Source: Aquilonibacter sp963703325
Lineage (GTDB): Bacteria > Vulcanimicrobiota > Vulcanimicrobiia > Vulcanimicrobiales > Vulcanimicrobiaceae
Length of the DNA: 64,000 bases
Direction: 5' to 3'
NCBI GenBank assembly: GCA_963703325.1
Contig: OY969805.1
Location: 1,674,001 to 1,738,000, forward strand
Part shown: one piece after another, positions 39,950 to 48,199 of the stretch
Layout: the number at the start of each line of letters is the position of its first letter
Numbering within the stretch: the stretch's first letter is position 1
Notes under the pieces: generated by a model
Databases searched by the model: none
Told to the model about the DNA's origin: nothing
Seen by the model: only the letters and a program-made list of their open reading frames with translations
Made by a program: the position numbers and the translations under genes

Positions 39950-41422
39950 ATGATGCAGCTGCACTCGGCCATCGCTCGCGTGCGCGCATTGCCGCCGTCG
40001 CTTCAAATCGCCGCGGTCGCCGTTGTGGTCTTGCTCGTCGGATTTGCCGTTGTCGCAGCCGTGGTCGGTCATCCCGACCGCGCCCCGCTGTTTGCCCGGC
40101 CCCTGCACAGCGAGCAACTCACCGAAGTGCAGGAGCAGCTCGCGGCCTGGAACGTCCCGTTCTCACCCACCGACGACAATGTGGTCGTGGATGCCTCCCG
40201 CCGCAATGACTTGCTGCTGCGTCTTTCGCTAGCCGGCGTTCCGCACGCCCACGTCGAGACGACCGGCGAGGCGCTCGCAAACGTCGGCGTCTTGACACCG
40301 CAAGCGGTGATCGACGCGCAGACGCGCAGCGGTCTCGCGGGCGACATTGCGGTAGCGCTCCGCAGCATCGACGGCGTCGACGACGCGCACGTCATCGTCG
40401 CGCCCGCGCAGAGCGCGGAGTTCGCAGACCAAAGTGCGCGCCCGGCTACCGCGAGCGTGCGTCTGCAGCTGCATGCGGGCGCCGACCTCGATCGCGATGC
40501 GGTGAGCGGCATTCGCCGGTTCGTCGCGGCGTCGGTCCCGGGTCTCGACCCGGTCGAGGTAACGATCCTCGACGATCGCGGCGTCGCGCTCGGCGAAGCC
40601 GGGGCGAGCGAGGACGATTCCGCTGCGCTCGAGCGTTCGCTGCAGTCAGCCCTAGACGCCGCGTTTGGCGCGAGCGTTGCGATTGTTCGCGTCCACGCCG
40701 ATTACACGGAGAGCACATCGGAGGACCGGGACACTCGGCGATCTTCCCTCGGAAGCGCTCCGATCGAGCGAACCGCGCAGAGTGAGTCGTACGACGGTGC
40801 CGGCAAGAGATATACTAGAAATGCGGAGCACGACGATCGCGGAAGCGAGATGCACGAACACGTAGCGCACGCGGATGCCGGCGGTCTCGCCCGCGTCTCG
40901 ACGGCGGTGTTCGTCGATGCTGCGCGCAGCGTCGATCTCGCGAGCGTTCGCGAACTCGCCGCGGCGACCGTTGGATTCGACCCGAGGCGCGGCGACGAAT
41001 TGACCGTGCAGGCCGTCGCGTTTCACCGCGGGCTACAGCAAAAACATGATGCTTGGTTCCTGCTCTACGGTGCGATCGTTCCGCTCTTACCGACGCTAGC
41101 CATCGTCGCCGGTTTGTTGCTCTTCGGGCGGTACGCATTCCCAAGCGTTGTTCAGCTGCTGCGCGGTGCGCTCGAGCGCGAAGCGATCGCGCGAACGTCG
41201 CAGACGGTTGCCGGTTATGCGCCGGCACGCGTTCGCGGAGCCCTGGCCGGGGAACCGCCGCATGCGGCCGCGGCGATCATCAGCGCGCTTCCCACCGCTA
41301 CGGCGGCGGCAGTCTTGGAACTCTATCCGCCGCACGAGCGTGAGGCGATCGTCAAGCGCATGCAACGTGCGCATAGTTCGGTCGTTCCTAACGCGGATGA
41401 GCTGCTCGCGCGTCATGCCTGA
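39950..41422 (+). CDS. fliF: Flagellar MS-ring protein FliF with FliG-middle-like C-terminal extension
   Basis: A 490-residue inner-membrane ring protein. TM1 lies at about residues 18-41 (IAAVAVVVLLVGFAVVAAVV), followed by ring-building motifs (APLFARPLHSEQLTEVQEQL, RSIDGVDDAHVIVAP, VSGIRRFVAASVPGLDPVEVTILD), and TM2 at about 366-392. The cytoplasmic tail (about 393-490) does not look like the normal FliG-binding peptide. It contains VRGALAGEPPHAAAAIISAL, then ATAAAVLELYPPHEREAIVK, which aligns with the EHPQTIALVLAHL...AAAVLSALPPELQADVVRRI region of the FliG middle domain. No separate fliG is in the locus. Confidence 0.85.
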   Translation: MMQLHSAIARVRALPPSLQIAAVAVVVLLVGFAVVAAVVGHPDRAPLFARPLHSEQLTEVQEQLAAWNVPFSPTDDNVVVDASRRNDLLLRLSLAGVPHAHVETTGEALANVGVLTPQAVIDAQTRSGLAGDIAVALRSIDGVDDAHVIVAPAQSAEFADQSARPATASVRLQLHAGADLDRDAVSGIRRFVAASVPGLDPVEVTILDDRGVALGEAGASEDDSAALERSLQSALDAAFGASVAIVRVHADYTESTSEDRDTRRSSLGSAPIERTAQSESYDGAGKRYTRNAEHDDRGSEMHEHVAHADAGGLARVSTAVFVDAARSVDLASVRELAAATVGFDPRRGDELTVQAVAFHRGLQQKHDAWFLLYGAIVPLLPTLAIVAGLLLFGRYAFPSVVQLLRGALEREAIARTSQTVAGYAPARVRGALAGEPPHAAAAIISALPTATAAAVLELYPPHEREAIVKRMQRAHSSVVPNADELLARHA

Positions 41423-41894
41423 ATTCCTCACGCTTGCTGCATGGTTGCGTCCCGTACCGGCGCCTGAAGCACCCGCGCAAGAGCACGCACAAGAATCCGC
41501 GGCGCCGCTTCCCGAAGCCTCGCTCGAAGAAGCAGCGATTGCCGACGTCCTTTCGCGCGTTCGGCGCTTTGATGCGATGCTCGCCGATGCGCTCGATCGT
41601 GCACTCGTCGATCTCCTGCGCGAAATCGCGGTTGAGGTGATCGGTCGAGAGCTCGCGTGCGGACCTGCCGATTTGCAGATCATCGTCGCACGCGCGCTCG
41701 AGCGCGCGGCGCCGGAACGGCCGCTGGCCATATACGTACATCCCACGCAGCGTGACCTGGTGCAGTTCGATCTGCCGGTGATTGCAGATCCGCAGTTACG
41801 TAGCGACGACGTGCGCATCGAGTTGCACGGCGGATCGATCGACGGGCGGCTGGGCGTGCGCATCGAGCAGCTGTTGGCGGCGTACGGCGGATGA
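41415..41894 (+). CDS. fliH: FliH-like export ATPase regulator
   Basis: A 159-residue protein between fliF and fliI, starting at ATG 41415 with an 8-bp overlap of fliF. It has an acidic/proline-alanine N-terminus, then a helical stator part (LADALDRALVDLLREIAVEVIGREL) and a C-terminal domain with LAIYVHPTQRDLVQFDLPVI and GSIDGRLGVRIEQLLAA, matching the FliH/SctL C-terminal fold that binds the ATPase. Shorter than E. coli FliH (about 230). Confidence 0.78.
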   Translation: MPEFLTLAAWLRPVPAPEAPAQEHAQESAAPLPEASLEEAAIADVLSRVRRFDAMLADALDRALVDLLREIAVEVIGRELACGPADLQIIVARALERAAPERPLAIYVHPTQRDLVQFDLPVIADPQLRSDDVRIELHGGSIDGRLGVRIEQLLAAYGG

Positions 41895-42931
41895 TCGAAG
41901 AACGTGCGATGCTGGGCACGGCGGCCTTCGGGCGCGCACTCGATGCCAATGCCGATCCACTCGATGGGCTGCCGCCGGTCGACGGCGTGCGCGTGCGTCT
42001 CGGCGCAGCGGCGCTGCCCCCGTCGCTGCGCCGTGCGATCGCGCAGCCGCTGTGGACCGGTGTGCGTTGCATCGACGCCCTGCTCACCCTCGGTCGCGGC
42101 GCGCGCATCGGGATTTTCGGCTCGCCCGGCGCCGGAAAGTCGACGTTGCTCGAAGCGATCGTCCGAGGCACGCGCGCCGATGCCGTCGCCGTCGGGCTCA
42201 TCGGGGAACGCGGACGCGAGGCCGCGCACTGGATCGAAGCGCGGGACGAACGCACGACCATTGTCTGTGCGACCAGCGATCGGGCGGCCTCCGAACGCAT
42301 CCGCGCCGCCGAAATCCTTTTCGCGCACGCGGAAGCGCTGGCTCGGCGCGGTCTGCACGTGTTGGTCGTGTTGGATAGCTTCGCGCGATACGCGAACGCA
42401 CTGCGTGAAACACTCGTCTCGCGCGGTGAGAGCGTCGGACGCGGCGGATATCCGCCGAGCGTGTTTGCGCGAACCGCGCAATTGGTCGAACGCGCCGGCG
42501 CATTTGCGAGCGGATCGATCACGCTGATTGCGACGGTGCTCAACGACGGGGACGACCGCGACCCCGTGAGCGAGAATGCGCGCGCGCTGCTCGATGGTCA
42601 TCTGCAACTCAGCCTGCAACGAGCGCACGCCGGAAGCTTCCCGGCGATCGACGTGCTGGCAAGCGCGAGCCGCACGATGGCCTCGGTCGCCGCGCCGGAC
42701 CATTTCCGCAGCGCGGCGCGCGTTCGCGCAGCGCTTGCGTTGCTGGCGCGCTCCGAAGATGCCCGCTCGCTCGGCTTTGAGCCGGCGGACCCGGCCACCG
42801 CAGCAGCGGTCGCGGCCGAGCAGGCGCTCGAGGCCCTGCTCCGTCAGGGGCCGGAGCCGGTCGCTTTCGGCCGCACCCTAGAGGCCTTGCACCAAACCGC
42901 CGATATGTTGGGGGAAGCCCATGGACATTAG
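41891..42931 (+). CDS. fliI: Flagellar/type III export ATPase FliI, lacking the N-terminal barrel
   Basis: A 346-residue ATPase, about 90 shorter than usual. Walker A is GSPGAGKST (residues 77-85), the catalytic Glu is in LIGERGRE, and Walker B is VLVVLDSFARYA. GGYPPSVFARTAQLVERAG and LLDGHLQLSLQRAHAGSFPAIDVLASASR follow as in FliI/SctN. The protein starts directly at the sequence that normally follows the beta-barrel (GRALDANADPLDGLPPV), so the hexamerisation barrel is absent. Overlaps of 4 bp with fliH and 11 bp with the next gene show tight coupling. Confidence 0.9.
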   Translation: MIEERAMLGTAAFGRALDANADPLDGLPPVDGVRVRLGAAALPPSLRRAIAQPLWTGVRCIDALLTLGRGARIGIFGSPGAGKSTLLEAIVRGTRADAVAVGLIGERGREAAHWIEARDERTTIVCATSDRAASERIRAAEILFAHAEALARRGLHVLVVLDSFARYANALRETLVSRGESVGRGGYPPSVFARTAQLVERAGAFASGSITLIATVLNDGDDRDPVSENARALLDGHLQLSLQRAHAGSFPAIDVLASASRTMASVAAPDHFRSAARVRAALALLARSEDARSLGFEPADPATAAAVAAEQALEALLRQGPEPVAFGRTLEALHQTADMLGEAHGH

Positions 42932-43520
42932 TACTGAACTCTCCGCGGTCGCGACGCGGATCGAACAAATCACCGGCGCCCCCGTGCAACTTCCCGGCCT
43001 GCCCCAGGCGGCAGCGGCCGGCGGCACGGGTTCGTTTGCATCGATGGTGCAAGCGCAAATGGCTGCCCAACCGGACGGATCGGACGTGGCGGCCGCGCCC
43101 GGCGCTCCGGCGATGGTTCCGCCCGCGCAGATCGATGCGCTCGTGAACGACAACGCGCAATCGCAAGATGTCGACCCCGCGCTCATCAAGGCGATCATTG
43201 CCAACGAGTCCGGGTTCAACGCGAACGCGACCTCGAACGTCGGCGCGCAGGGCCTCATGCAGCTCATGCCGGGCACCGCCGCGGGACTCGGTGTCACAGA
43301 TGCCTACGATCCTTCGCAGAACGTAGCAGGTGGGACCAAGTACATCAAAGGCTTGCTCCAGAAGTTCAACGGCGACGTGCGGCTTGCCGTCGCGGCGTAC
43401 AATGCCGGTCCTGGCGCAGTGGAGAAATACGGCGGCGTACCGCCCTATGCCGAAACGCAGAACTACGTGCAAAACGTCCTGGCCAGTTACGCGAAATATC
43501 GCGACCCCGCTACGCCGTAG
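42921..43520 (+). CDS. Lytic transglycosylase (SLT domain)
   Basis: A 199-residue protein. After an Ala/Pro/Gln-rich N-terminus (1-70), the SLT domain starts at VDPALIKAIIANESGFN with catalytic Glu96. It continues GAQGLMQLMPGTAAGLGV, NVAGGTKYIKGLLQKFNGD and LAVAAYNAGPGAVEKYGGVPPY. There is no Sec signal peptide, so it may be exported through the type III apparatus, like FlgJ/SltF, to open the peptidoglycan for the rod. It overlaps fliI by 11 bp. Confidence 0.9.
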   Translation: MDISTELSAVATRIEQITGAPVQLPGLPQAAAAGGTGSFASMVQAQMAAQPDGSDVAAAPGAPAMVPPAQIDALVNDNAQSQDVDPALIKAIIANESGFNANATSNVGAQGLMQLMPGTAAGLGVTDAYDPSQNVAGGTKYIKGLLQKFNGDVRLAVAAYNAGPGAVEKYGGVPPYAETQNYVQNVLASYAKYRDPATP

Positions 43521-45060
43521 CCTCGCGCTCATTGCCTGCGTGGCCGCCTTGTGCGGCCAAACGAAGCCGCCGCCGGCGCCCTCGCTTTCCACGATTCTCG
43601 CCAATCACGTCGCGGCGCTCGCGGCGTTGCACTTGCGCGAGCCAAATACGCACGAGACGACCGGAACGTTGGTCGGGGTAAACATCGCCGGAACTTTTCA
43701 CGAGTGGCAGTCGGGCGATAGCGAGCGGCGTGATGAGTCATTTGGCGTTCGCACCGAACGGATGTTGCGCGTCGGCGATCGCATCTGGGAGCAAGAAGCC
43801 AACGGTGAGATTCGCGAATTACAAGGAATCGCCGCGCGGCGTGAGATCACCGAAGACTTTATCGACAGCGATCTCTTCGCATCGCATCCCGAAGCGATAC
43901 AGTTCATCGATCGGGAGACACTGCCCGACGGGCGCGCCGTCTACATGCTGCGGATCGCGCCGCCCAAAGGCGAGCCCTACGACGTGGGTATCGACGCGCA
44001 GACGTGGCTGGTCGACGAGAAGTCGTTCGTCGAACACGACACCACGCAAGTCGCAATCTTTAGCGACTACAAGGTCATCGACGGGTTTCTGATACCCTTC
44101 ACCGAGGTCGACTCCGACGGGCGGCACGCCTTTGACGTCACCTCGCACGTGACCAACGTGACCGTGGACCAGCCGATCGCGCGGGGTGTGTTCGCGCCGC
44201 TCGACGCCGCGTCGGTGGACAATGCCGCGCCCGTAACCGTTCCATACCAAGAGCGCGGCGGGCATATCTTTGCGAAGGTCTCGATCGAAGGCAAACTCTA
44301 CACGTTCTTGATCGACTCCGCGGCGCAAGCCGACGTGTTCGACACGACGTTGGCTGCCAAGCTCGGGTTGCAGCCGCAAGGCACGGTGGAAGTCACCGGC
44401 GCGGGAAGACTGACGAGCCCGGGGATCGTCGAGGCTCCGCCGATCGTTCTTGGTGGCGTGACGTTTCCAATGCACGTCGCTACCGTGTTGCACTTGCCGC
44501 CGTTCCCGCAGACGAGCGTCGACGGAATTCTCGGCTATCCATTCTTCGCCGCCGCCGAGCTACGCTTCGATCCGACGCAAGGAACGCTGACCATCGCGCA
44601 ACCCGGCACGCTCGCGCCCGACGGCGCACGCCTTGAAGTCGACACCGATCGAGAGCTTCCCGAAGTCATCGCAACGATTCAAGATGCGCCGACGCGCGTG
44701 ATCGTGGACACCGGCGATTCGCGCGAGCTTTTGCTCTTCAAGAGTTTTGTCGACCAACACCCGGGCCTCGTTTCGCTTGCCCAAGTCGGTCCGCGGCTCA
44801 ACAGCGGCATCGGTGGTTCGGTGTCGGCGGTCGGCGCGATCGTGGGCGTGCTGCAGCTCGGTCCGTATCGGCTGTTCAACCGCTACACCGACGTCGTGCT
44901 CGGTACGACCGGTGCGTTTGCCGATCGTAACGACGGCGGCAATGTCGGCTATGCCTCGCTGCGCAATTTCGTCGTGACCTTCGACCTTGCCAATCACGGG
45001 CTGTTCTTGCAGCAGGCGCAGGGCTTCGATGACGGTCACGACCGCAAGGTGCCGCAGTAA
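43447..45060 (+). CDS. Secreted two-lobed retropepsin-like aspartic protease
   Basis: A 537-residue protein from ATG 43447, the only ATG giving a Sec signal (basic n-region, then SLALIACVAALCG); it overlaps the transglycosylase by 74 bp. The N-terminal half (about 45-260) resembles outer-membrane lipoprotein-sorting/LolA-like beta domains (GVNIAGTFHEWQSGD, WLVDEKSFVEHD). Two retropepsin repeats follow: YTFLIDSAAQADVFD (Asp290, DSA rather than DTG) and RVIVDTGDSRELLLF (Asp421, canonical DTG). A processing role in the export locus is possible but unproven. Confidence 0.72.
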   Translation: MPKRRTTCKTSWPVTRNIATPLRRSLALIACVAALCGQTKPPPAPSLSTILANHVAALAALHLREPNTHETTGTLVGVNIAGTFHEWQSGDSERRDESFGVRTERMLRVGDRIWEQEANGEIRELQGIAARREITEDFIDSDLFASHPEAIQFIDRETLPDGRAVYMLRIAPPKGEPYDVGIDAQTWLVDEKSFVEHDTTQVAIFSDYKVIDGFLIPFTEVDSDGRHAFDVTSHVTNVTVDQPIARGVFAPLDAASVDNAAPVTVPYQERGGHIFAKVSIEGKLYTFLIDSAAQADVFDTTLAAKLGLQPQGTVEVTGAGRLTSPGIVEAPPIVLGGVTFPMHVATVLHLPPFPQTSVDGILGYPFFAAAELRFDPTQGTLTIAQPGTLAPDGARLEVDTDRELPEVIATIQDAPTRVIVDTGDSRELLLFKSFVDQHPGLVSLAQVGPRLNSGIGGSVSAVGAIVGVLQLGPYRLFNRYTDVVLGTTGAFADRNDGGNVGYASLRNFVVTFDLANHGLFLQQAQGFDDGHDRKVPQ

Positions 45061-45113
45061 TTCGGCAATGAATCGGCGACGCGGCGTTGACGAGCTTCGG
45101 CGACGATACCGGC

Positions 45114-45644
45114 ATGACCACGCAGCAACTCGGCTACAGCATTCTCACCGCACCGCTCGTCGCGATCGATCGCCGCGCTCTCTCCCAGGCCTGGTATTCG
45201 GCTCTGCACCTTGCGCATGACGTCACGGCATCAGCCGCGCGCGAGCCGTCGAGCGCTTCAATGAGCGCGCGCATCGGTTCGCCGCGCCCACCGGATCGGG
45301 AGGGCGGCAGCGCTCGAGACCCACTGGTCACGAGCAAGGCGTTGCGCGCATCCGGGGCCACGCTCGCGGTCGCGGCACCGGGCGATCGCCGAGCGGGACG
45401 CTTGCCCCTGGCGCGGCGCATCGAATGGACGTTTCTCGATCCCGCGCGGAAGATTCGGCGCGCAACGTTTACCGTTGATGGGACGAACGCACGCGTACAC
45501 GTCGCCTTGCAAACCAGTGCGTCGGGGATGCGACTCGTAGCGGTGTGTCCTCCGGCGCAGCGCGCCGGCGTGGCGCGCGCGCTCGATCAAGCACGCTATG
45601 CGCTTGCGGTGCGCGGCATTACACTTGCGGTCGCCGTTCAATAG
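45114..45644 (+). CDS. Unknown protein in the export locus, possibly FliK/SctP-like
   Basis: A 176-residue protein from ATG 45114; TTG 45087 is an alternative. The N-terminal half is low-complexity and Arg/Ser/Pro-rich. The C-terminal half (RIEWTFLDPARKIRRATFTV, then a strand and the helix VARALDQARYALAVRGITLAVAV) has the beta-beta-alpha-beta outline of hook-length-control domains. That similarity is visual only. It lies just before the hook/rod-type gene, the usual position of fliK or flgD. Confidence 0.5.
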   Translation: MTTQQLGYSILTAPLVAIDRRALSQAWYSALHLAHDVTASAAREPSSASMSARIGSPRPPDREGGSARDPLVTSKALRASGATLAVAAPGDRRAGRLPLARRIEWTFLDPARKIRRATFTVDGTNARVHVALQTSASGMRLVAVCPPAQRAGVARALDQARYALAVRGITLAVAVQ

Positions 45645-45657
45645 CGGGCGACGCGAC

Positions 45658-46380
45658 ATGATGATCAATGCAGCCACCGACGACGCGCTCGAACGCATCG
45701 TTGCGCGCGCCCAGGACGTGCAGCACGCGTTCACGCCGGGAGCAACCTCACAATTTGGTGACGTCGTCACCGACCGCGCTGCTTCCCATCTGGCGCTGGA
45801 CGCGCTGTCCGTCGCCGCGCCGCCCGACGCGTATTTCATCACGACCGACGAACGCGGACGCACGACCTACACGCGCGACGGCGGATTTGCGTTGCGCGGT
45901 GGGACGCTCGTCGGTGCCAACGGGCGCCCCGCGCTTGGATTTCGTTCGGTGACCGGTGCGACCAGCGAGCTACACGTCGACGACGTCGATGCTGCGCTCG
46001 GCCGTGTCAACAGCCTGCGCATCGAGCCCGACGGAACGCTGTCCTACGATCGCGCGATCATCGACCCGCGTACCGGCGCGTCGGAGCGCGAACGCGTCGC
46101 TGTCGGCCGAGTGGCGCTTGCAAGATTTCCGGCGGCAACGAAACTCGCCGCCGTCGATGCCAACCATTTTCTAGCGCCCGCGGGCATCGTACCCCACATC
46201 GGACGCGCCGGCGACGGAAATTTCGCGCGAATCGCGCCGATGCAGCGAGAAACGAGCCGCATCGATTTCGACCGAAGCCTTGACCGGCTCGAAGAAGCCT
46301 ATGTCGCATTTGACGCACTGCAGGCCGCGCACAAGGTCCAAGGAGGTACGAGCAAAACGGCAATGGACTTGTTGAAGTGA
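45658..46380 (+). CDS. FlgF/FlgG-type flagellar rod (hook-basal body) protein
   Basis: A 240-residue protein. The FlgE/F/G core is visible as PDAYFITTDERGRTTYTRDG, GFALRGGTLVGANGRPALGF, SLRIEPDGTLSYD and VGRVALARFPAATKLAAVDANHF. The C-terminal helix (RSLDRLEEAYVAFDALQAAH) replaces the usual NV-E-MV-I-xxQRAYE motif, which is degenerate here. The N-terminal helix lacks the standard ANNLAN pattern. It is the only axial protein of this class in the locus, so it may form a short distal rod without hook. Confidence 0.82.
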   Translation: MMINAATDDALERIVARAQDVQHAFTPGATSQFGDVVTDRAASHLALDALSVAAPPDAYFITTDERGRTTYTRDGGFALRGGTLVGANGRPALGFRSVTGATSELHVDDVDAALGRVNSLRIEPDGTLSYDRAIIDPRTGASERERVAVGRVALARFPAATKLAAVDANHFLAPAGIVPHIGRAGDGNFARIAPMQRETSRIDFDRSLDRLEEAYVAFDALQAAHKVQGGTSKTAMDLLK

Positions 46381-47183
46381 AAGCGTTGCTATTCAGCCGC
46401 CGCTACGAATTGCGCGGCGGCCGGCGCGTTCGTTCGATTGCATTCAAAGAGCGATCGGCGTTGCCGGTAAGCGCGGCGTGTGTAGTCGCCGGCGCGGTGC
46501 GTGAAACGCTCGCGACCCTTTTCGGAGAACCGGTGGCGATGAAACTCTACGCGCCGGTGATTCCATCGCCGGAGGCCTGGAGTGCGATCGCGCGCGACGC
46601 GACGATATACCGTCTGCGAACGGCCGGCGCCGATGCGGCCGTGGTCATTCGTCCCGCCGATGCATCGGCGCTCGCGGGCGCGGCATTCGGTGAGCGCGAA
46701 GCTCGCGCGGCGGCACTCTCCGGCATCGAGGAAACGGTGCTTTCGCGAACGGTACAAGCAATCGCACTACAGTTCGGACCGATCTGCGGAGGCGCTGTGC
46801 GCGAATCGACGCTCGAACGGCAACCCGATCTGGTTGGGTTTGTCACGTACTTCGAGTTGCAAATCGAACGGCCGGTCTACGCTCGCGTAGGGATTGCCTT
46901 GAGCCGGGATCCCGTGCCCGAAATGCATCCAGGTATCGGCCTAGACGATGTGATGGACGTGCCGATCGAGCTGTGCGTGCGGCTTGATATGGGGCAATAT
47001 CCGACGTCCGAGGTTGGCGCGCTCGAGCCCGGAACGGTCCTGGCCGTACCGGCCGGCGTGCTTCGCGGGGCGCTCTTGCTTGCCGGGAGGACGCTTGGGA
47101 CTGGCGAATGCGGGGTGTACGGCCGATACTACGCTATGGCGATTGACCGCACTCCAGCCGGAAGGGACGCACCGGAACGATGA
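46377..47183 (+). CDS. FliM/SctQ-like C-ring protein with SpoA domain
   Basis: A 268-residue protein from GTG (GTGA overlap). The C-terminal SpoA domain (about 190-260) reads VPIELCVRLDMGQYPTSEVG, then LEPGTVLAVPAG and LGTGECGVYGRYYAMAI. The N-terminal part shows no EIDALL-type CheY-binding peptide, unlike FliM; it starts MKALLFSRRYELRGGRR. This makes it closer to SctQ/FliM hybrids of non-motile systems. It overlaps fliN by 4 bp. Confidence 0.75.
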   Translation: MKALLFSRRYELRGGRRVRSIAFKERSALPVSAACVVAGAVRETLATLFGEPVAMKLYAPVIPSPEAWSAIARDATIYRLRTAGADAAVVIRPADASALAGAAFGEREARAAALSGIEETVLSRTVQAIALQFGPICGGAVRESTLERQPDLVGFVTYFELQIERPVYARVGIALSRDPVPEMHPGIGLDDVMDVPIELCVRLDMGQYPTSEVGALEPGTVLAVPAGVLRGALLLAGRTLGTGECGVYGRYYAMAIDRTPAGRDAPER

Positions 47184-47464
47184 CCACTGTCGATGCAAAA
47201 AAGCTCAAGGACCGCGGAAATCTCGACGTGCTCTTGCACGTGCCGCTGAGCGTGACGGCGGAACTCGGTACGTGCCACATGTCGGTGGCCGAAGTGCTTA
47301 AGCTTGGCGCTGGGTCGATCATCGAGCTGGACCGCCTGGCGGGCGGCCCTATCGATCTGATGGTGAACAACAAATTGATCGCGCGTGGCGAAGTCGTCGC
47401 AGTTGATGAAAACTTCGGCGTGCGTGTCACCGAACTGATCTCGCGGCCGCCGATCAACACCTAG
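47180..47464 (+). CDS. fliN: Flagellar C-ring protein FliN
   Basis: A 94-residue SpoA-domain protein: LLHVPLSVTAELGTCHMSV, LKLGAGSIIELDRLAGGPID and VNNKLIARGEVVAVDENFGV are diagnostic of FliN. It normally doubles as the docking site for FliH-FliI. It ends the first half of the export operon, followed by a strong hairpin. Confidence 0.93.
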   Translation: MTTVDAKKLKDRGNLDVLLHVPLSVTAELGTCHMSVAEVLKLGAGSIIELDRLAGGPIDLMVNNKLIARGEVVAVDENFGVRVTELISRPPINT

Positions 47465-47494
47465 CCCTTCATTTCTTCGCAATCATTTTTCCAC

Positions 47495-47524
47495 AAAACG
47501 GTGACGCGCATGCGTCACCGTTTT
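47495..47524. terminator. Perfect hairpin between fliN and fliP
   Basis: A perfect 13-bp inverted repeat (AAAACGGTGACGC / GCGTCACCGTTTT) with GCAT loop has A and T flanks like an intrinsic terminator. The T-run ends 3 bp before the likely fliP start, so it may act as an attenuator between the two halves of the locus rather than a plain end. Confidence 0.75.
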
Positions 47525-47527
47525 CAT

Positions 47528-48184
47528 ATGGATGGGCTTTTCGACGTCGCCGGCCGCGGTCACGCCTCGCTCCCGCTCGACGTCCTGGCAGGTCTTACCG
47601 TACTTGCGATCATCCCGTTTCTCTTTATGATGTGCACGTCGTTCGTGCGGATCGTCGTCGTGCTCTCACTCGTGCGCTCGGCCATCGGCGCTTCGGCGTT
47701 GCCGCCGAATGCCGTGCTCTCCGGGCTCGCGCTCGTGCTCACCGTCGTCGTCATGACACCGACGTTCCAGCGGATTGGCCGCGATGCCGTGCAACCGTAC
47801 GCTCGCGGCACCCTTAGCCAATCGCAAGCGCTCGATCGGGCGTCAGCGCCGCTGCGCAGTTTCATGCTACGGCAAACGCGGGTCGCCGATATCGCGCTCT
47901 TCGAACGCGTCGCCCGCCGCCGCGGCGAAGCGCCCGGCGCGGCGCCCTTGAGCGTGCTGGTTCCGGCGTTTGTCGTCGGCGAGTTGCGCGGCGCATTTGC
48001 GATCGGATTTGCCCTCTATCTCCCGTTTGTCGCGATCGATCTCGCCGTGGCCGCCATGCTGATGGGGCTCGGCATGATGATGCTCAGTCCCCCGGTCGTC
48101 TCACTGCCGGTCAAGCTCCTGCTCTTCGTGATGGTCGACGGTTGGGCGCTCATCTGCGGAGGCGTCGCGACCAGCTTTAGATAA
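47528..48184 (+). CDS. fliP: Type III export gate protein FliP
   Basis: A 218-residue membrane protein from ATG 47528; GTG 47501 is inside the hairpin. Diagnostic text is IIPFLFMMCTSFVRIVVVLS, then SAIGASALPPNAVLSGLALV and VLVPAFVVGELRGAFAIGFALYLPFVAIDL, plus GLGMMMLSPPVVSLPVKLLLFVMVDGW. There is no cleavable signal peptide, unlike E. coli FliP, and the periplasmic loop is short. No Shine-Dalgarno is visible, suggesting unusual initiation. Confidence 0.95.
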   Translation: MDGLFDVAGRGHASLPLDVLAGLTVLAIIPFLFMMCTSFVRIVVVLSLVRSAIGASALPPNAVLSGLALVLTVVVMTPTFQRIGRDAVQPYARGTLSQSQALDRASAPLRSFMLRQTRVADIALFERVARRRGEAPGAAPLSVLVPAFVVGELRGAFAIGFALYLPFVAIDLAVAAMLMGLGMMMLSPPVVSLPVKLLLFVMVDGWALICGGVATSFR

Positions 48185-48199
48185 GCCATAGGCAAATCG

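Noticed and set aside
41096..42703. 535-codon minus-strand frame across fliF-fliI
   Set aside because: Overlaps three well-supported export genes; composition is that of an antisense shadow.
43330..43446. N-terminal extension of the retropepsin-like protein
   Set aside because: Overlaps the transglycosylase coding sequence, is Arg/Thr-rich and would bury the signal peptide.
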